Shown here: in pieces, positions 44,150-53,386 of the stretch | Layout of the letters: each line of letters opens with the position of its first letter | How positions within the stretch are numbered: position 1 is the first letter of the stretch | Source: Candidatus Poribacteria bacterium | GTDB taxonomy: Bacteria > Poribacteria > WGA-4E > PCPOR2b | DNA: 64,000 nt | Reading direction: 5' to 3' | NCBI GenBank assembly: GCA_022826645.1 | Contig: JAJDUM010000063.1 | Location: 75,657-139,656 of the forward strand | Program-made: the position numbers and the translations under genes | Notes under the pieces: generated by a model | Told to the model about the DNA's origin: nothing | The model's input: the letters and a program-made list of their open reading frames with translations, nothing else | The model's database searches: none

Positions 44150-44305
44150 CGGTAAAGCAAGTTGTCATTTGCAGAATCGGCTACCGTTTCGGCGAATGAG
44201 AACCAAAGTAAGAAAATCAATGCTCGCAGTGGATTAACAAATCCACTGCGCAGGTGCGAGTACGGCTCGACTCAGCAGATCTATAAAAAGGGAGTGTGCA
44301 CATCC

Positions 44306-45937
44306 ATGAACGTCATCTTTATCATGAACGATACCTTTCGCAGGGACCACTTGGGATGCTACGGCAACACTTGGATTCAGACCCCCAATCTGGATGGGTT
44401 TGCCCAACACGCAGCCCTTTTTGAACAATTCTATGCAGCTTCCTATCCGACGGTGCCTAACCGGTGGGACCTGGCGACCGGGCGTTTCGGCTTCCCTTCT
44501 CGCGGGTGGCAGCCCTTGAGTCCGGGGGATGTGACTTGGGGGCAGCTCCTGTCTGCGAACGGCGTGCATACCCAAATGATCTGGGATACTCCAATGCTTG
44601 CGATGCACGATTATAACTACACACGCGGCTTTGGTGGGCTCAGTTTTGTGCATAGCCAGAAGGGCGATCCATGGATAACTGATCCCTCTCTGGACATTCA
44701 GCTGGGGGCACAACCCCATAAAATCCGCAATATCTCAGGTCTACAAAACTACCTCCGCAACCACGCCGCCCGTCAATTCGATCGTGAATTCTGCATTGGA
44801 CGGGGGATGTCGGAAGCGATGGATTGGCTGGAGACCAACCACAACCAAGAGTCGTTTTTCCTCTATGTCGATATGTGGGATCCCCATGAACCGTTCGACT
44901 GCCCTTGGTACGACTATGCGCTATATGCCGATCCCGATTACGATGGCGATCAGATGTTGTACCCGGAATACGGTCGTCCAACATATATGTCCGAGGCGGA
45001 GGCGGCGCATCTCCGGGCACTCTATGCTGGCAATGTCACACTGACGGATCGGTGGGTGGGCGCATTTCTGGATATGGCAGAACGGTTGGGGCTCTTCAAG
45101 AATACGCTCATCATCTGGGCGTCCGACCACGGGCACCTGTTCGGAGACCATGACCTACAAGGCAAGCCGGGAGCCGAACTCGGTAAGCTCTACGAAATCA
45201 CCGTCCGGATACCTCTCTTGATTCATCACCCCGATGGGTTGGGAGGGGGTGAACGGGTTCACGGCGTTGTCCAACCCCCTGATATCTTGCCCTCAATCTT
45301 AGAATTCCTTGGAATCTCAACACCGTCACACATCCAAGGCACCTCATTCCTACCGTTGATGAGTGGAGACACAGCAAAGATACACGATTACGCCTTCTCA
45401 AGTCGATTCCCGCCCAGCGCAGGGACGACCGGCTACACGCCGGTAGAGGGTGCCACTTTCGACGGTTGGGTCGGCTCTGACCGGAACGTTGAACCCAGCA
45501 CCATCACAGACGATGAGTGGGCTTACCTGTGTGCACCGCAGGGGATGCCTTCCGAACTCTACAATCTGAAAACCGATCCCGATCAGCAACATAACATTGT
45601 GGATTCCTATCCTGATGTGGCTGAACGGATGCGTAATGCGTGGATCGAGTTTCTGGAAAATCACGATGCCTCCGAAACGCGCATCCGTCCGTTCCAAGAT
45701 GCGGATGTCGAGGTGCACACGCCAGCGAGCGGCACAGTCTACGCATTCCGAGACGATCACGGTCAATGGATCGCTTACCCCACCGAGGGGCAGGCGCGAC
45801 GTTCTGCGTATCACAACGATGCACCGGGTCCGAAGCGGGAGATTCAAAAGATAACTTTTGGCGATCTGCTAACCGACAATCCGAAAAACCTGATTCACTT
45901 GTATGGACAGTATTATTGGGCGCAGGACCTTGCCTAA
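44306..45937 (+). CDS. Sulfatase-family hydrolase with Thr at the formylglycine position
   Basis: A 543-residue alkaline-phosphatase-superfamily protein. The N-terminal FIMNDTFRRDHLGCYGN carries the metal-binding aspartates. SYPTVPNRWDLATGRF aligns with the sulfatase C/S-x-P-x-R...TG motif but has T where Cys or Ser is converted to formylglycine. IIWASDHGHLFGDHDLQGKPG holds the later D-H ligands. The start is ATG 44306, just before the first strand; the frame is open to 44162. It may be a phosphonate or phosphate-ester hydrolase or transferase rather than a true sulfatase, since formylglycine cannot form. It is downstream of the selenoprotein and followed by a HAD hydrolase. Confidence 0.85.
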   Translation: MNVIFIMNDTFRRDHLGCYGNTWIQTPNLDGFAQHAALFEQFYAASYPTVPNRWDLATGRFGFPSRGWQPLSPGDVTWGQLLSANGVHTQMIWDTPMLAMHDYNYTRGFGGLSFVHSQKGDPWITDPSLDIQLGAQPHKIRNISGLQNYLRNHAARQFDREFCIGRGMSEAMDWLETNHNQESFFLYVDMWDPHEPFDCPWYDYALYADPDYDGDQMLYPEYGRPTYMSEAEAAHLRALYAGNVTLTDRWVGAFLDMAERLGLFKNTLIIWASDHGHLFGDHDLQGKPGAELGKLYEITVRIPLLIHHPDGLGGGERVHGVVQPPDILPSILEFLGISTPSHIQGTSFLPLMSGDTAKIHDYAFSSRFPPSAGTTGYTPVEGATFDGWVGSDRNVEPSTITDDEWAYLCAPQGMPSELYNLKTDPDQQHNIVDSYPDVAERMRNAWIEFLENHDASETRIRPFQDADVEVHTPASGTVYAFRDDHGQWIAYPTEGQARRSAYHNDAPGPKREIQKITFGDLLTDNPKNLIHLYGQYYWAQDLA

Positions 45938-45976
45938 TAACCTTTTCTACCGTCGCAAATAAGGAACTTTCAAGCT

Positions 45977-46813
45977 GTGGCAAAATCGCACACCTTAGAG
46001 AATACATCAATTGAGATTATCCACGAAATTGAGCGGGGAAACGTTCAGCACGCTCTGTTTGATTTTGACGGGACGATTTCGCTAGTCCGCGACGGTTGGC
46101 AGAGCGTGATGGTGCCCATGATGGTTGACATCCTTCTCAACGAAACGGGGACGGATGAAACGCCGGAGCAGCTGGAAGGGGTTGTTGTTGAATTTGTGGA
46201 TAATCTGACAGGCAAGCAGACCATCTACCAAATGATGCAGCTCTGCGAAGAGATTGAGAAGCGGGGTGGCGTCCCGAAGCAACCGTTGGATTACAAAGAT
46301 CTGTATAACAGCCTGCTCCTGCCAACCGTGGATGAGCGTATCGCCAAGCTGGAGAGTGGAGAGATTGAAGCCGCGGATCTGCGTGTTCCGATGTCCCTTG
46401 AGTTCCTACAGTCCTTGCAAAAGCGTGGTGTGAAACGCTATCTCGCGAGTGGGACCGACGTTGAATTTGTTCGCCATGAAGCAGGCCTCCTCGGTGCTGC
46501 GTCCTACTTCGATGGGGGTATCTTCGGAGCACTGCGGGAGTATCAGAGTTTCTCGAAGGCGATGGTAATTCAGCAAATTCTCGATGATTTCAACCTGACC
46601 GGGAGTGAGCTTCTGGTGGTCGGGGACGGTTCGGTAGAGATCGAAAATGCGAAGGCGGTCGGCGCAATCGCTGTGGGCGTAAATTCAGCGGAGAATAACC
46701 GCTACCAGATGAACGCGGACAAACGGGGCAGGCTGCTACATGCTGGCGCAGATATTCTGATTCCCGACTTTCGGGATGGGAATCGGCTATTGACCTATCT
46801 TTTTGACAGCTAA
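45977..46813 (+). CDS. HAD-superfamily hydrolase
   Basis: A 278-residue phosphohydrolase. Motif I is LFDFDGTISL (nucleophile D and acid D), motif II is RYLASGTDVEF (S/T), the K is in FSKAMVIQ, and motif IV is LLVVGDGSVEIE (D). A large helical cap domain lies between motifs I and II (about residues 35-150), which suggests a C1-type sugar-phosphate phosphatase. The GTG start at 45977 has AAGGAA. It lies 39 bp after the sulfatase-family gene on the same strand. Confidence 0.88.
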   Translation: MAKSHTLENTSIEIIHEIERGNVQHALFDFDGTISLVRDGWQSVMVPMMVDILLNETGTDETPEQLEGVVVEFVDNLTGKQTIYQMMQLCEEIEKRGGVPKQPLDYKDLYNSLLLPTVDERIAKLESGEIEAADLRVPMSLEFLQSLQKRGVKRYLASGTDVEFVRHEAGLLGAASYFDGGIFGALREYQSFSKAMVIQQILDDFNLTGSELLVVGDGSVEIENAKAVGAIAVGVNSAENNRYQMNADKRGRLLHAGADILIPDFRDGNRLLTYLFDS

Positions 46814-47549
46814 CCAGCAACCCTAAGCAATCGGGGCTTTAGCTTGGGATATTCAACTGCGTAGATCCTACTTATTTGGGAAGTGTGCATAATGTTTCGC
46901 GGTGGAATATGTTAGTGATTTTGTTTGTCGCTCATGTAAAGAATTAGTGCAACAGCACTGACTTGCCTTAAAAATCGTAGGCGGGGCATCCCCGGTCACG
47001 CTTGGTCTCGGCACGAACGAATCCTCTCAGACTTGCCCCGCAATATTTTGTTGGGAATCGGAATTCTCTCCTACTGCGTAAGTGCTATATTAATAAACCG
47101 AGTTGCTAGGGCGTGTTGACATTTTGATGTTGCTAATTGGGCAAACGCTGTAATCATCGGCTAATCTGACACATGTAGCGCAAACTGTTATTTTGCAGGC
47201 AGGGATCATCCCGATTCAATCGGGATGGTACAAAAGACCACTTTTACGAAAATGCTTTTTGAAAAGGGGACTTCCTGATGAAAAACTTTGTTGGATTTCA
47301 CTCTATCTGTCTATAAGCAGGTGTTGTTGACCGACCAAACCTCTATTGCACTTGATAAGGATTCTCGTTTAACCGTTCAGCCCAACCTACGGACTGGTAA
47401 ATGTCAACAGAACCTAATTTACTTGAGAACTCCCAGTAGGAATTTGTGTCTATGTTATAATTATAATTGTAAGGGGGTTGCCCCCCAATCTGACCACTAT
47501 CAAATCCAGAGGATAGACAACCGATTTGAAAACAGAGGAGGAACGTCAA
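46814..47549. other. Intergenic region with repeats
   Basis: No gene of coding character is seen in these 736 bp. It contains the third copy of the dispersed hairpin repeat (46933-46996), a 9-bp inverted pair around 46981 and 47033 (GCGGGGCA...TTGCCCCGC), a stable hairpin ATCCCGATTCAATCGGGAT near 47208-47226, and a CCCAACCTACG motif at 47381-47391. Confidence 0.6.
46933..46996. repeat. Dispersed hairpin repeat, copy 3
   Basis: The arm CATGTAAAGAATTAGTGCAA, then CAGC, resembles copies 1 and 2. It carries a ~20-bp insertion before AAATCGTAGGC and the stem CGGGG (46982-46986) / CCCCG (46990-46994). Confidence 0.45.
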
Positions 47550-48542
47550 ATGCACCGGAGATACAATCTGACACATTTCCTTTTAGCTAGCATTGTAGTC
47601 TTGAGTCTGACGCCGCTGATGGTAGTCGTTGAAGGACAAGCACGGATTGCCTTTGAATCTGATAGGGATGGTCACATTAAAAACAACTTTTTCGCTTCTG
47701 TAATCTACGTTATGGACACCGATGGGGGGAATCAGCGAAACCTCACTAATAATCCTGGCGATGATAGGGACCCCTCATGGTCTCCTGACGGCAAACGCAT
47801 TGCCTTTAGCTCTAATAGGAATGATAGGGGTGAGAAAAGGGACATCTACGTGATGGACGCCGACGGGGGCAATCAGCGAAACCTCTCTAACAATGACTTT
47901 GATGACTGGTCTCCCTCATGGTCTCCTGACGGCAAACGGATTGCATTCGTGTCTGGAAGACAGGGGACTAGTGAAATCTACGTGATAGATGCCGATGGAG
48001 GCAATCTGTTAAACCTCACCAATCATGATCGTTCTGACGAGGATCCCTCATGGTCACCCGACGGTAAACGCATTGTCTTTGTTGCTATTAGGGGTGGAAA
48101 CATGGACATCTACGTGATGGACGCCAATGGGGGCAATCAGCGAAACCTCACCAATAATGACCGTTTTGACGAGGATCCCTCATGGTCCCCTGACGGTAAG
48201 TACATTGCTTTTACTTCCTTTAGGAACGGGTTGGGGGGAAACCGGGATATCTATGTAATGGACGCCGATGGGGGGAATCCTCGAAACCTCACCAATCACC
48301 CCGATAGGGACTATTCACCCTCATGGTCGCTCGACAGTAAACGCATTGCCTTTGTGTCGAATAGGACGAGGGATTTTAATCCGGACATCTATGTAATGGA
48401 CGCCGATGGGGGGAATCCTCGAAACCTCACCAATCATCCCGATGATGACACTGCTCCTGCATGGTTGAACTCACCTTTTTCGGTTTCTCCCTCCGGCAAA
48501 AAGTTTACAATGTGGGGACGGCTCAAGCAGGTCAACCGATAA
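47550..48542 (+). CDS. Secreted TolB-like β-propeller protein (tandem copy 1)
   Basis: A 330-residue protein from ATG 47550 (GAGGAGG). A signal peptide is present (hydrophobic core about residues 8-24, cut after VVVEGQA). Then come seven or so PD40/WD40-like TolB repeats of the pattern IYVMDADGGNQRNLTNN, then PSWSPDGKRIAF. The final ~25 residues, FSVSPSGKKFTMWGRLK, are shared with the next gene and resemble a short C-terminal tag. The propeller is probably periplasmic or exported; no enzymatic residues are seen. It is a tandem paralogue of 48600-49637. Confidence 0.88.
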   Translation: MHRRYNLTHFLLASIVVLSLTPLMVVVEGQARIAFESDRDGHIKNNFFASVIYVMDTDGGNQRNLTNNPGDDRDPSWSPDGKRIAFSSNRNDRGEKRDIYVMDADGGNQRNLSNNDFDDWSPSWSPDGKRIAFVSGRQGTSEIYVIDADGGNLLNLTNHDRSDEDPSWSPDGKRIVFVAIRGGNMDIYVMDANGGNQRNLTNNDRFDEDPSWSPDGKYIAFTSFRNGLGGNRDIYVMDADGGNPRNLTNHPDRDYSPSWSLDSKRIAFVSNRTRDFNPDIYVMDADGGNPRNLTNHPDDDTAPAWLNSPFSVSPSGKKFTMWGRLKQVNR

Positions 48543-48599
48543 CTGCCATTATTCGGAGAATGATAAAAAAACGATTTGAGACCAGAGGAGGAATAGCAG

Positions 48600-49637
48600 A
48601 TGCAACGAAGGGACAATTTCACACATTTGATTTTAGCTAACTTTGTAGCCTTGGTGCTGACATCGCTGATGGTATGCGTTGATGCACAAGCACAGATTGC
48701 CTTCGTGTCTCACAGGGATGGGAACCCTGAAATCTACGTGATGGACGCCGATGGGGGTAATCCTCGAAACCTCACCAATAATCGCGATAAGGACTATTCA
48801 CCCTCATGGTCCCCTGACAGCAAGCGCATTGTCTTCATGTCTAATAGGGATGGGCACCTTCGAGACGATATACCCGGTATATCCACTTATGAAATCTACG
48901 TGATGGATGCCGATGGGGGTAATCCTCAAAACCTCACTAACGATCCCCGTAATGACAGGAATCCCTCATGGTCCCCTGACGGCAAACGGATTGCCTTCGT
49001 GTCTAATAGGGATGGCTTTAAAAACGACGAGCTTGTAATCACTAATGAAATCTACGTGATGGACGCTGATGGGGGAAATCTTCAAAATCTCACTAACAAT
49101 CTCAATAATGACTCTTCACCCTCATGGTCTCCGGACGGTAAACGCATCGTCTTCTCGTCTGCGAGGGATGGTCACCTTAGAAACGAATTTGTTGGAATCA
49201 CTGATGAAATCTACGTGATGGACGCCGATGGGGAGAATGAACAAAGACTCACTGAAAATCCCAAGAATGACTGGGATCCTATATGGTCCCCTGACGGTAA
49301 ACGGATTGCCTTTTCGTCTGATAGGAAGGGTGACTTGGCAAACTATGAAATCTACGTGATGGACGCCGATGGGGAGAATGAACAAAGACTCACTGAAAAT
49401 CGCGTTGATGACAAGTCTCCCTCATGGTCACCCGACGGTAAACGCATTGTCTTTTACTCTAATATGGAAGGGAACTATGAAATCTACGTGATGGAAGCCG
49501 ATGGAGGGAACCTGCAGAATCTCACCAATAATCCCAATCATGACGTTAGTCCTGCATGGTTTAACTCTCCCTTTTCGGTTTCTCCCTCCGGCAAAAAATT
49601 CACGATATGGGGGTGGGTCAAACAGCTTGACCGATAA
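48600..49637 (+). CDS. Secreted TolB-like β-propeller protein (tandem copy 2)
   Basis: A 345-residue protein with the same plan: a signal peptide (LILANFVALVLTSLMVCVDA), seven PD40-type repeats (IYVMDADGGNPRNLTN, then PSWSPDSKRIVF), and the C-terminal tag FSVSPSGKKFTIWGWVKQLD. The ATG at 48600 has GAGGAGG within a leader almost identical to the first copy's, so the duplication included the 5' region. Some repeats contain longer insertions (about residues 88-98 and 138-148). The role is unknown. Confidence 0.88.
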   Translation: MQRRDNFTHLILANFVALVLTSLMVCVDAQAQIAFVSHRDGNPEIYVMDADGGNPRNLTNNRDKDYSPSWSPDSKRIVFMSNRDGHLRDDIPGISTYEIYVMDADGGNPQNLTNDPRNDRNPSWSPDGKRIAFVSNRDGFKNDELVITNEIYVMDADGGNLQNLTNNLNNDSSPSWSPDGKRIVFSSARDGHLRNEFVGITDEIYVMDADGENEQRLTENPKNDWDPIWSPDGKRIAFSSDRKGDLANYEIYVMDADGENEQRLTENRVDDKSPSWSPDGKRIVFYSNMEGNYEIYVMEADGGNLQNLTNNPNHDVSPAWFNSPFSVSPSGKKFTIWGWVKQLDR

Positions 49638-49671
49638 CTTCCACAGTCAGGACAATAATTATGAGCCCCCT

Positions 49672-50883
49672 TCACTTATTTGAGGCGCGTTGCTGTGCGA
49701 TAACGTTTGCCGTTTCCCGTGCGACAATAATCTCCTCATCTGCTGGCACGACGAGAATCTTCGCTCGACTATCGGCAGCGGAGATTTCGCCTTCGCCGGT
49801 ATGACTCCCATTCCTCTGCGGGTCTAACAGTATGCCCTGCCACTCCAAGCCATCGCAAATTGCTGCACGCGCGGTCGGGCTCTTTTCACCAATCCCGCCG
49901 GTGAACGCAATCACATCCACCCCGCCAAGCGCGGCGATGTAAGCGCCGATATACTTCTTGACCTGATAGAAGTAGGTGTCCATCGCCAATTGCGCATCGT
50001 CGTTCCCTTCCATTGCCGCTTCTTCAACATCGCGCAAGTCGCTGCTGACGCCTGAGATTCCACGCAGCCCCGATTCCTCAATCAGTTGACGACGAATTTC
50101 GTCGGTATCCCACCCCTCCGCATCCATCAGGTAAAGCACCGCAAACGGATCTAAATCACCGCTCCGAGACGATTGGATAGGACCGTATTGCGGCGAAACC
50201 CCCATCGTCGTATCAATTGACTGACCATCACGGATAGCGCATAGTGATGAACTCCCACCGAGATGACAGGAGATAATCCGTAGATTTGCCGGGGGATCGT
50301 CGAGCAGTTGGAGGACACGCTCTGAGATGTAGCGGTGTGATGCGCCATGGAAACCGTAACGACGGATCTGGTGCTTCTCAACCCATTCCCTCGGAACCCC
50401 AAATTCAGAGGCGTAATCGGGTATTGTTTGATGGAACCATGTCTCGAAAACGGCGACCAAAGCGGTGTTCGGGAGCCGTTCCTGAAAAGCGCGGATCGAG
50501 GCGATGTAAGCCGGATTGTGGGTCGGGGCGAACGGGATATCGGCTTCGAGCGCGTTGACGACCTCCTCAGTTATCAATGCGGAACGCCAAATCCCTCTCG
50601 CGAGAATGGTCTTGAAACCTATCCCCACGAGGTCGCTGAGATTCGTCATGACCCCGGTTTCTGGGGAGGTGATCAAATCTATCGCGTGCGCGATCGCAGC
50701 GTTGTGGTCTATTGCGTCGATCTCGCCGGTCACAGTCGGTTTGCCGGGGACATCGTGCGTGAATGGCGATGGTGAATTGCCGACCCGCTCAACGCCGCCT
50801 TTAACCAACGATGCTGATGTTTCGACATCGATAATTTGGTATTTGAATGAGGTGCTGCCAACATTGGCACAGAGTATAAGCAT
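49672..50883 (-). CDS. Acetate-kinase-family protein with altered catalytic residues
   Basis: A 403-residue ASKHA-fold acetokinase. RRYGFHGASHRYI, HLGGSSSLCAI, DTTMGVSPQYGPIQSSRSGD and VIAFTGGIGEK match the acetate-kinase landmarks, and the SRSGD arginine (equivalent of R241) is kept. However, the RVVHGG motif carrying catalytic R91 is replaced by GFKTILARG, and the catalytic aspartate of FDTAFHQ is E in FETWFHQ. So phosphoryl transfer to acetate is doubtful: it may use another acid or have a non-catalytic role. ATG 50883. No phosphotransacetylase is adjacent. Confidence 0.82.
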   Translation of the reverse strand: MLILCANVGSTSFKYQIIDVETSASLVKGGVERVGNSPSPFTHDVPGKPTVTGEIDAIDHNAAIAHAIDLITSPETGVMTNLSDLVGIGFKTILARGIWRSALITEEVVNALEADIPFAPTHNPAYIASIRAFQERLPNTALVAVFETWFHQTIPDYASEFGVPREWVEKHQIRRYGFHGASHRYISERVLQLLDDPPANLRIISCHLGGSSSLCAIRDGQSIDTTMGVSPQYGPIQSSRSGDLDPFAVLYLMDAEGWDTDEIRRQLIEESGLRGISGVSSDLRDVEEAAMEGNDDAQLAMDTYFYQVKKYIGAYIAALGGVDVIAFTGGIGEKSPTARAAICDGLEWQGILLDPQRNGSHTGEGEISAADSRAKILVVPADEEIIVARETANVIAQQRASNK

Positions 50884-50924
50884 AATTGATTAGGACTTAC
50901 GCAGTTGGTTCATAAGTACCCCTG

Positions 50925-51045
50925 AACCCCTCTGATAAGAGGGGAAAGACAAGTTGCTTTGAATCCCGATCTATCGGGGGGAGAAGATCCCCTCTTATCT
51001 TCTCCCCTTGTCAGGTGCTTGCATCCCGATTTATCGGGGGGAGTT
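50925..51045. repeat. ~120-bp repeat, copy A (inverted relative to 54541)
   Basis: It consists of several hairpin-forming units: CCCCTCTGATAAGAGGGG, then CCCGATCTATCGGG, and later CCCGATTTATCGGG, with AGAAGAT-rich spacers. It is nearly identical, on the opposite strand, to 54541-54658. It lies just before the FG-GAP gene that ends at 51100. Confidence 0.85.
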
Positions 51046-51099
51046 GGGGATTTAGGTCGTAGACTCTCGGCGCAGTCGGAGGGGTTGGCTGTAAGGGAA

Positions 51100-52203
51100 C
51101 TACGCGCTCAAATTCTCATACCACTTAACGTTGCCCGTGCTCAAACCCCCCGCGATGATGTCCACCCGTCCGTCATCGTTCAGATCAAGCACGTGCATGT
51201 TACCGACCCCTAAGCCACCGTCGTCGATGAGTTCTTTCGTCCACCGGTTCTGATCCAGATCTTCTGGACGATAGAGTTGGAGGTTCCAGCCTTCGCCGTT
51301 ATATCCAGAGATAATCTCCACCCGTCCATCGCCATCGAGGTCAATTCCGTGCAACGAATGCCCGCGGTTCAACGTGTCATCAATCTGGTGTCGTGTCCAC
51401 TCACCTGTCCGCAAATCTCCCGATGCCTTGTACCAAGATAACGTATTCCCGTGCCACGGTTCAATGGATAAGATCTCGTTGACCCCATCTCCATCAAGAT
51501 CCACTGTGAAAACCTCGCTGCTCTCTTGATCGCTAATTACCCATCGGCTCCACTCACCCGTTAACGGATCCGAAGGAGGTTCAAGCCAAATTACTCCGTC
51601 CCGGCAGCCAATCAGGATGTCAAGCCTGCCATCTCCGTCCACATCGCCGACGCTCAATCCGTGGTTGAGATGCAATTCGCCATCAATTAAGTGGCGTTCC
51701 CAAGGACCGTTGACCGGATCGCTTGGGAATGGATAACACCAGAGACTGCCCGGATCGTACCAATCATCTAAACCGCCTTCGGGTCCCTGAATTGAGGCGG
51801 CGAACAGAAGGGGTTGACCGTCGCCGTTGATGTCCGCAACCGCAATCCGGTGCAGGTATGGGATCTCTTCGATGAAGTGACTTTTCCACTGTCCGCCGTC
51901 CTCCGGTGCCTCAAGCCAATGTAGATATTCGATAAGTGAGCGGTCGCCCCGATTGAATGCGCTTCCAACAAACAGATCCGGTACGCCGTTTCCCGTCAAA
52001 TCCTGAGCCGCGATGGTGATGTTGCCGGGGTGTTGATCCGAAATCAGATGCCTTTTCCAATCGGGCGCCTCGTACCAAACAATGATCGGCTCGCCTGTCG
52101 AGCCCATGATGATATCCTTCTGTCCGTTGCCGTTCATGTCGGCGACTTCCAGCCCGTAAACGCTTCTGATTGTGTCATCAACAAGATGCTCTTTGAATTG
52201 CAT
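51100..52203 (-). CDS. FG-GAP/VCBS repeat protein
   Basis: A protein of about 367 residues consisting of FG-GAP/VCBS repeats: LEVADMNGNGQKDIIMGS, AQDLTGNGVPDLFVGSAF, AVADINGDGQPLLF, VGDVDGDGRLDILIG and HGIDLDGDGRVEIISGY. The DxDGDG loops are Ca2+-binding in such propellers. No signal peptide is seen. ATG 52203 follows AGGTGA; an in-frame GTG 52212 directly abuts the PhyH stop (52213), so the two are co-translated. It belongs to the block flanked by inverted repeats. The function is unknown. Confidence 0.82.
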   Translation of the reverse strand: MQFKEHLVDDTIRSVYGLEVADMNGNGQKDIIMGSTGEPIIVWYEAPDWKRHLISDQHPGNITIAAQDLTGNGVPDLFVGSAFNRGDRSLIEYLHWLEAPEDGGQWKSHFIEEIPYLHRIAVADINGDGQPLLFAASIQGPEGGLDDWYDPGSLWCYPFPSDPVNGPWERHLIDGELHLNHGLSVGDVDGDGRLDILIGCRDGVIWLEPPSDPLTGEWSRWVISDQESSEVFTVDLDGDGVNEILSIEPWHGNTLSWYKASGDLRTGEWTRHQIDDTLNRGHSLHGIDLDGDGRVEIISGYNGEGWNLQLYRPEDLDQNRWTKELIDDGGLGVGNMHVLDLNDDGRVDIIAGGLSTGNVKWYENLSA

Positions 52204-52212
52204 GATTTTCAC

Positions 52213-53025
52213 CTACAGTTGGGGAAGTGGGTGTTCTCTATGATCGGGCATACTAAGACCCTCCATCATCACTCTCGTATACCGATTGAACTTGCTGTAG
52301 AAACGCCGAACTTCCGGGTCCGGATGGTCTCGCCATAGGTTCGGAGGCATCATCGTCACCTCGCTCAAAGAGCGGCGGTTCGGATGGCCATAATAGACCT
52401 GAATGGTGCGGCGCACCTTATCGGTTTTGCGTAGCGTGACCCCGTGCAGAGTCGCACAGTTGAAAAGGATTGCCGAACCTGCACTGCCGTAGAAATGGAG
52501 AACGCCACCGCGTTCGAGGTGCGCGTCTCTGTCATCGAGAATTTCCCCACCAGCCGGTTCCGGGCTGATAGTAAAACAGTGAGTCTTCTCATTCACATCG
52601 TTCAGATAGTAGATAACCTGCGGATAATCGAGATTCAGGGGGTGTTCGGGCCAATAGCCACGGTCTCTGTGCCATCCCGTATCGCGCGCCTCATCCTCTC
52701 CACCACGGTGGCGTACAGCAAGCTCCTCAAAGCAGATGGGACCACCCATTAATTCTCCGATAAGCGGAAGCAGCCTTTCATGGCGAATGCTCATCTCAAA
52801 CGCAGGTTCTGTCAGTAAGAGATTGCAGTTGTAGTCGGGTGAAGTTCCAGAGAACCACATGAACGGGTTCGTCTCCCGATCTCGATCGATGGCGTCGTTG
52901 AGGGTGTCGACCTCATCGGGTGAAAGTAGGTCTGGTAGGATGACATAACCGTGGGTTTTGAAGCATTCGATCTGTGCTTCCATGTCATCCGGATCTGCGC
53001 TGACGGGATCAACCAGTTTGGGCAT
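52213..53025 (-). CDS. PhyH-family dioxygenase
   Basis: A 270-residue Fe(II)/2-oxoglutarate oxygenase from ATG 53025 (GGAGG); the frame is open to 53151 without a site. The triad is H and D in TGWHRDRGYWP and a late H in FNCATLHGVTLRKT, with VRRTIQVYYGH carrying the 2-oxoglutarate arginine. GYVILPDLLSPDEVDTLN is the usual N-terminal helix. It is divergent from the Gfo/Idh/MocA gene at 53387 and abuts the FG-GAP gene downstream. The substrate is unknown. Confidence 0.88.
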   Translation of the reverse strand: MPKLVDPVSADPDDMEAQIECFKTHGYVILPDLLSPDEVDTLNDAIDRDRETNPFMWFSGTSPDYNCNLLLTEPAFEMSIRHERLLPLIGELMGGPICFEELAVRHRGGEDEARDTGWHRDRGYWPEHPLNLDYPQVIYYLNDVNEKTHCFTISPEPAGGEILDDRDAHLERGGVLHFYGSAGSAILFNCATLHGVTLRKTDKVRRTIQVYYGHPNRRSLSEVTMMPPNLWRDHPDPEVRRFYSKFNRYTRVMMEGLSMPDHREHPLPQL

Positions 53026-53386
53026 AGCTCTTATACCTCCGATATTCGATTGCCAATTACAGTTTATGATGCCGAGTATTGGTATCCAATGCCTTCTGCC
53101 GTGCTTTGGTTGGATAGGGTTTTTACGCTTGACACACCCCCACTTTTCCACTACTCTTAATGCCGAGCGATGGGGAAAGTCAATTGGAACTACCTTTGCC
53201 AGTATAATCCTATCTTATTACTCCAATGAACATATTTCAAGAGTCTGTGCTAACTTCCTCGCACAGTTTGCAACCCACGCTATTATATCACAGAAATTCC
53301 GGCGTGACGTCAGTTTTTTTGAGAACCCATTAACGAATCCGTTCTTATATGTGGAAGGGTTTACCAGAACAAAGGAGATCTAAGCG
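53026..53386. other. Divergent intergenic region
   Basis: No real gene is seen. On the plus strand TTGACA (53129-53134) with a 17-bp spacer and TACTCT (53152-53157) could be a promoter for 53387, though it is about 230 bp upstream of it. Small open frames here lack ribosome sites. Confidence 0.45.

Noticed and set aside
46814-47549. Possible tRNA or small RNA in the gene-free stretch
   Set aside because: No cloverleaf or T-loop consensus (GTTCRANNC) could be found; only hairpin repeats are present.
47550-49637. Regular repeats that might suggest a CRISPR array
   Set aside because: The repeats are in frame and encode β-propeller blades of two proteins; there are no spacers.
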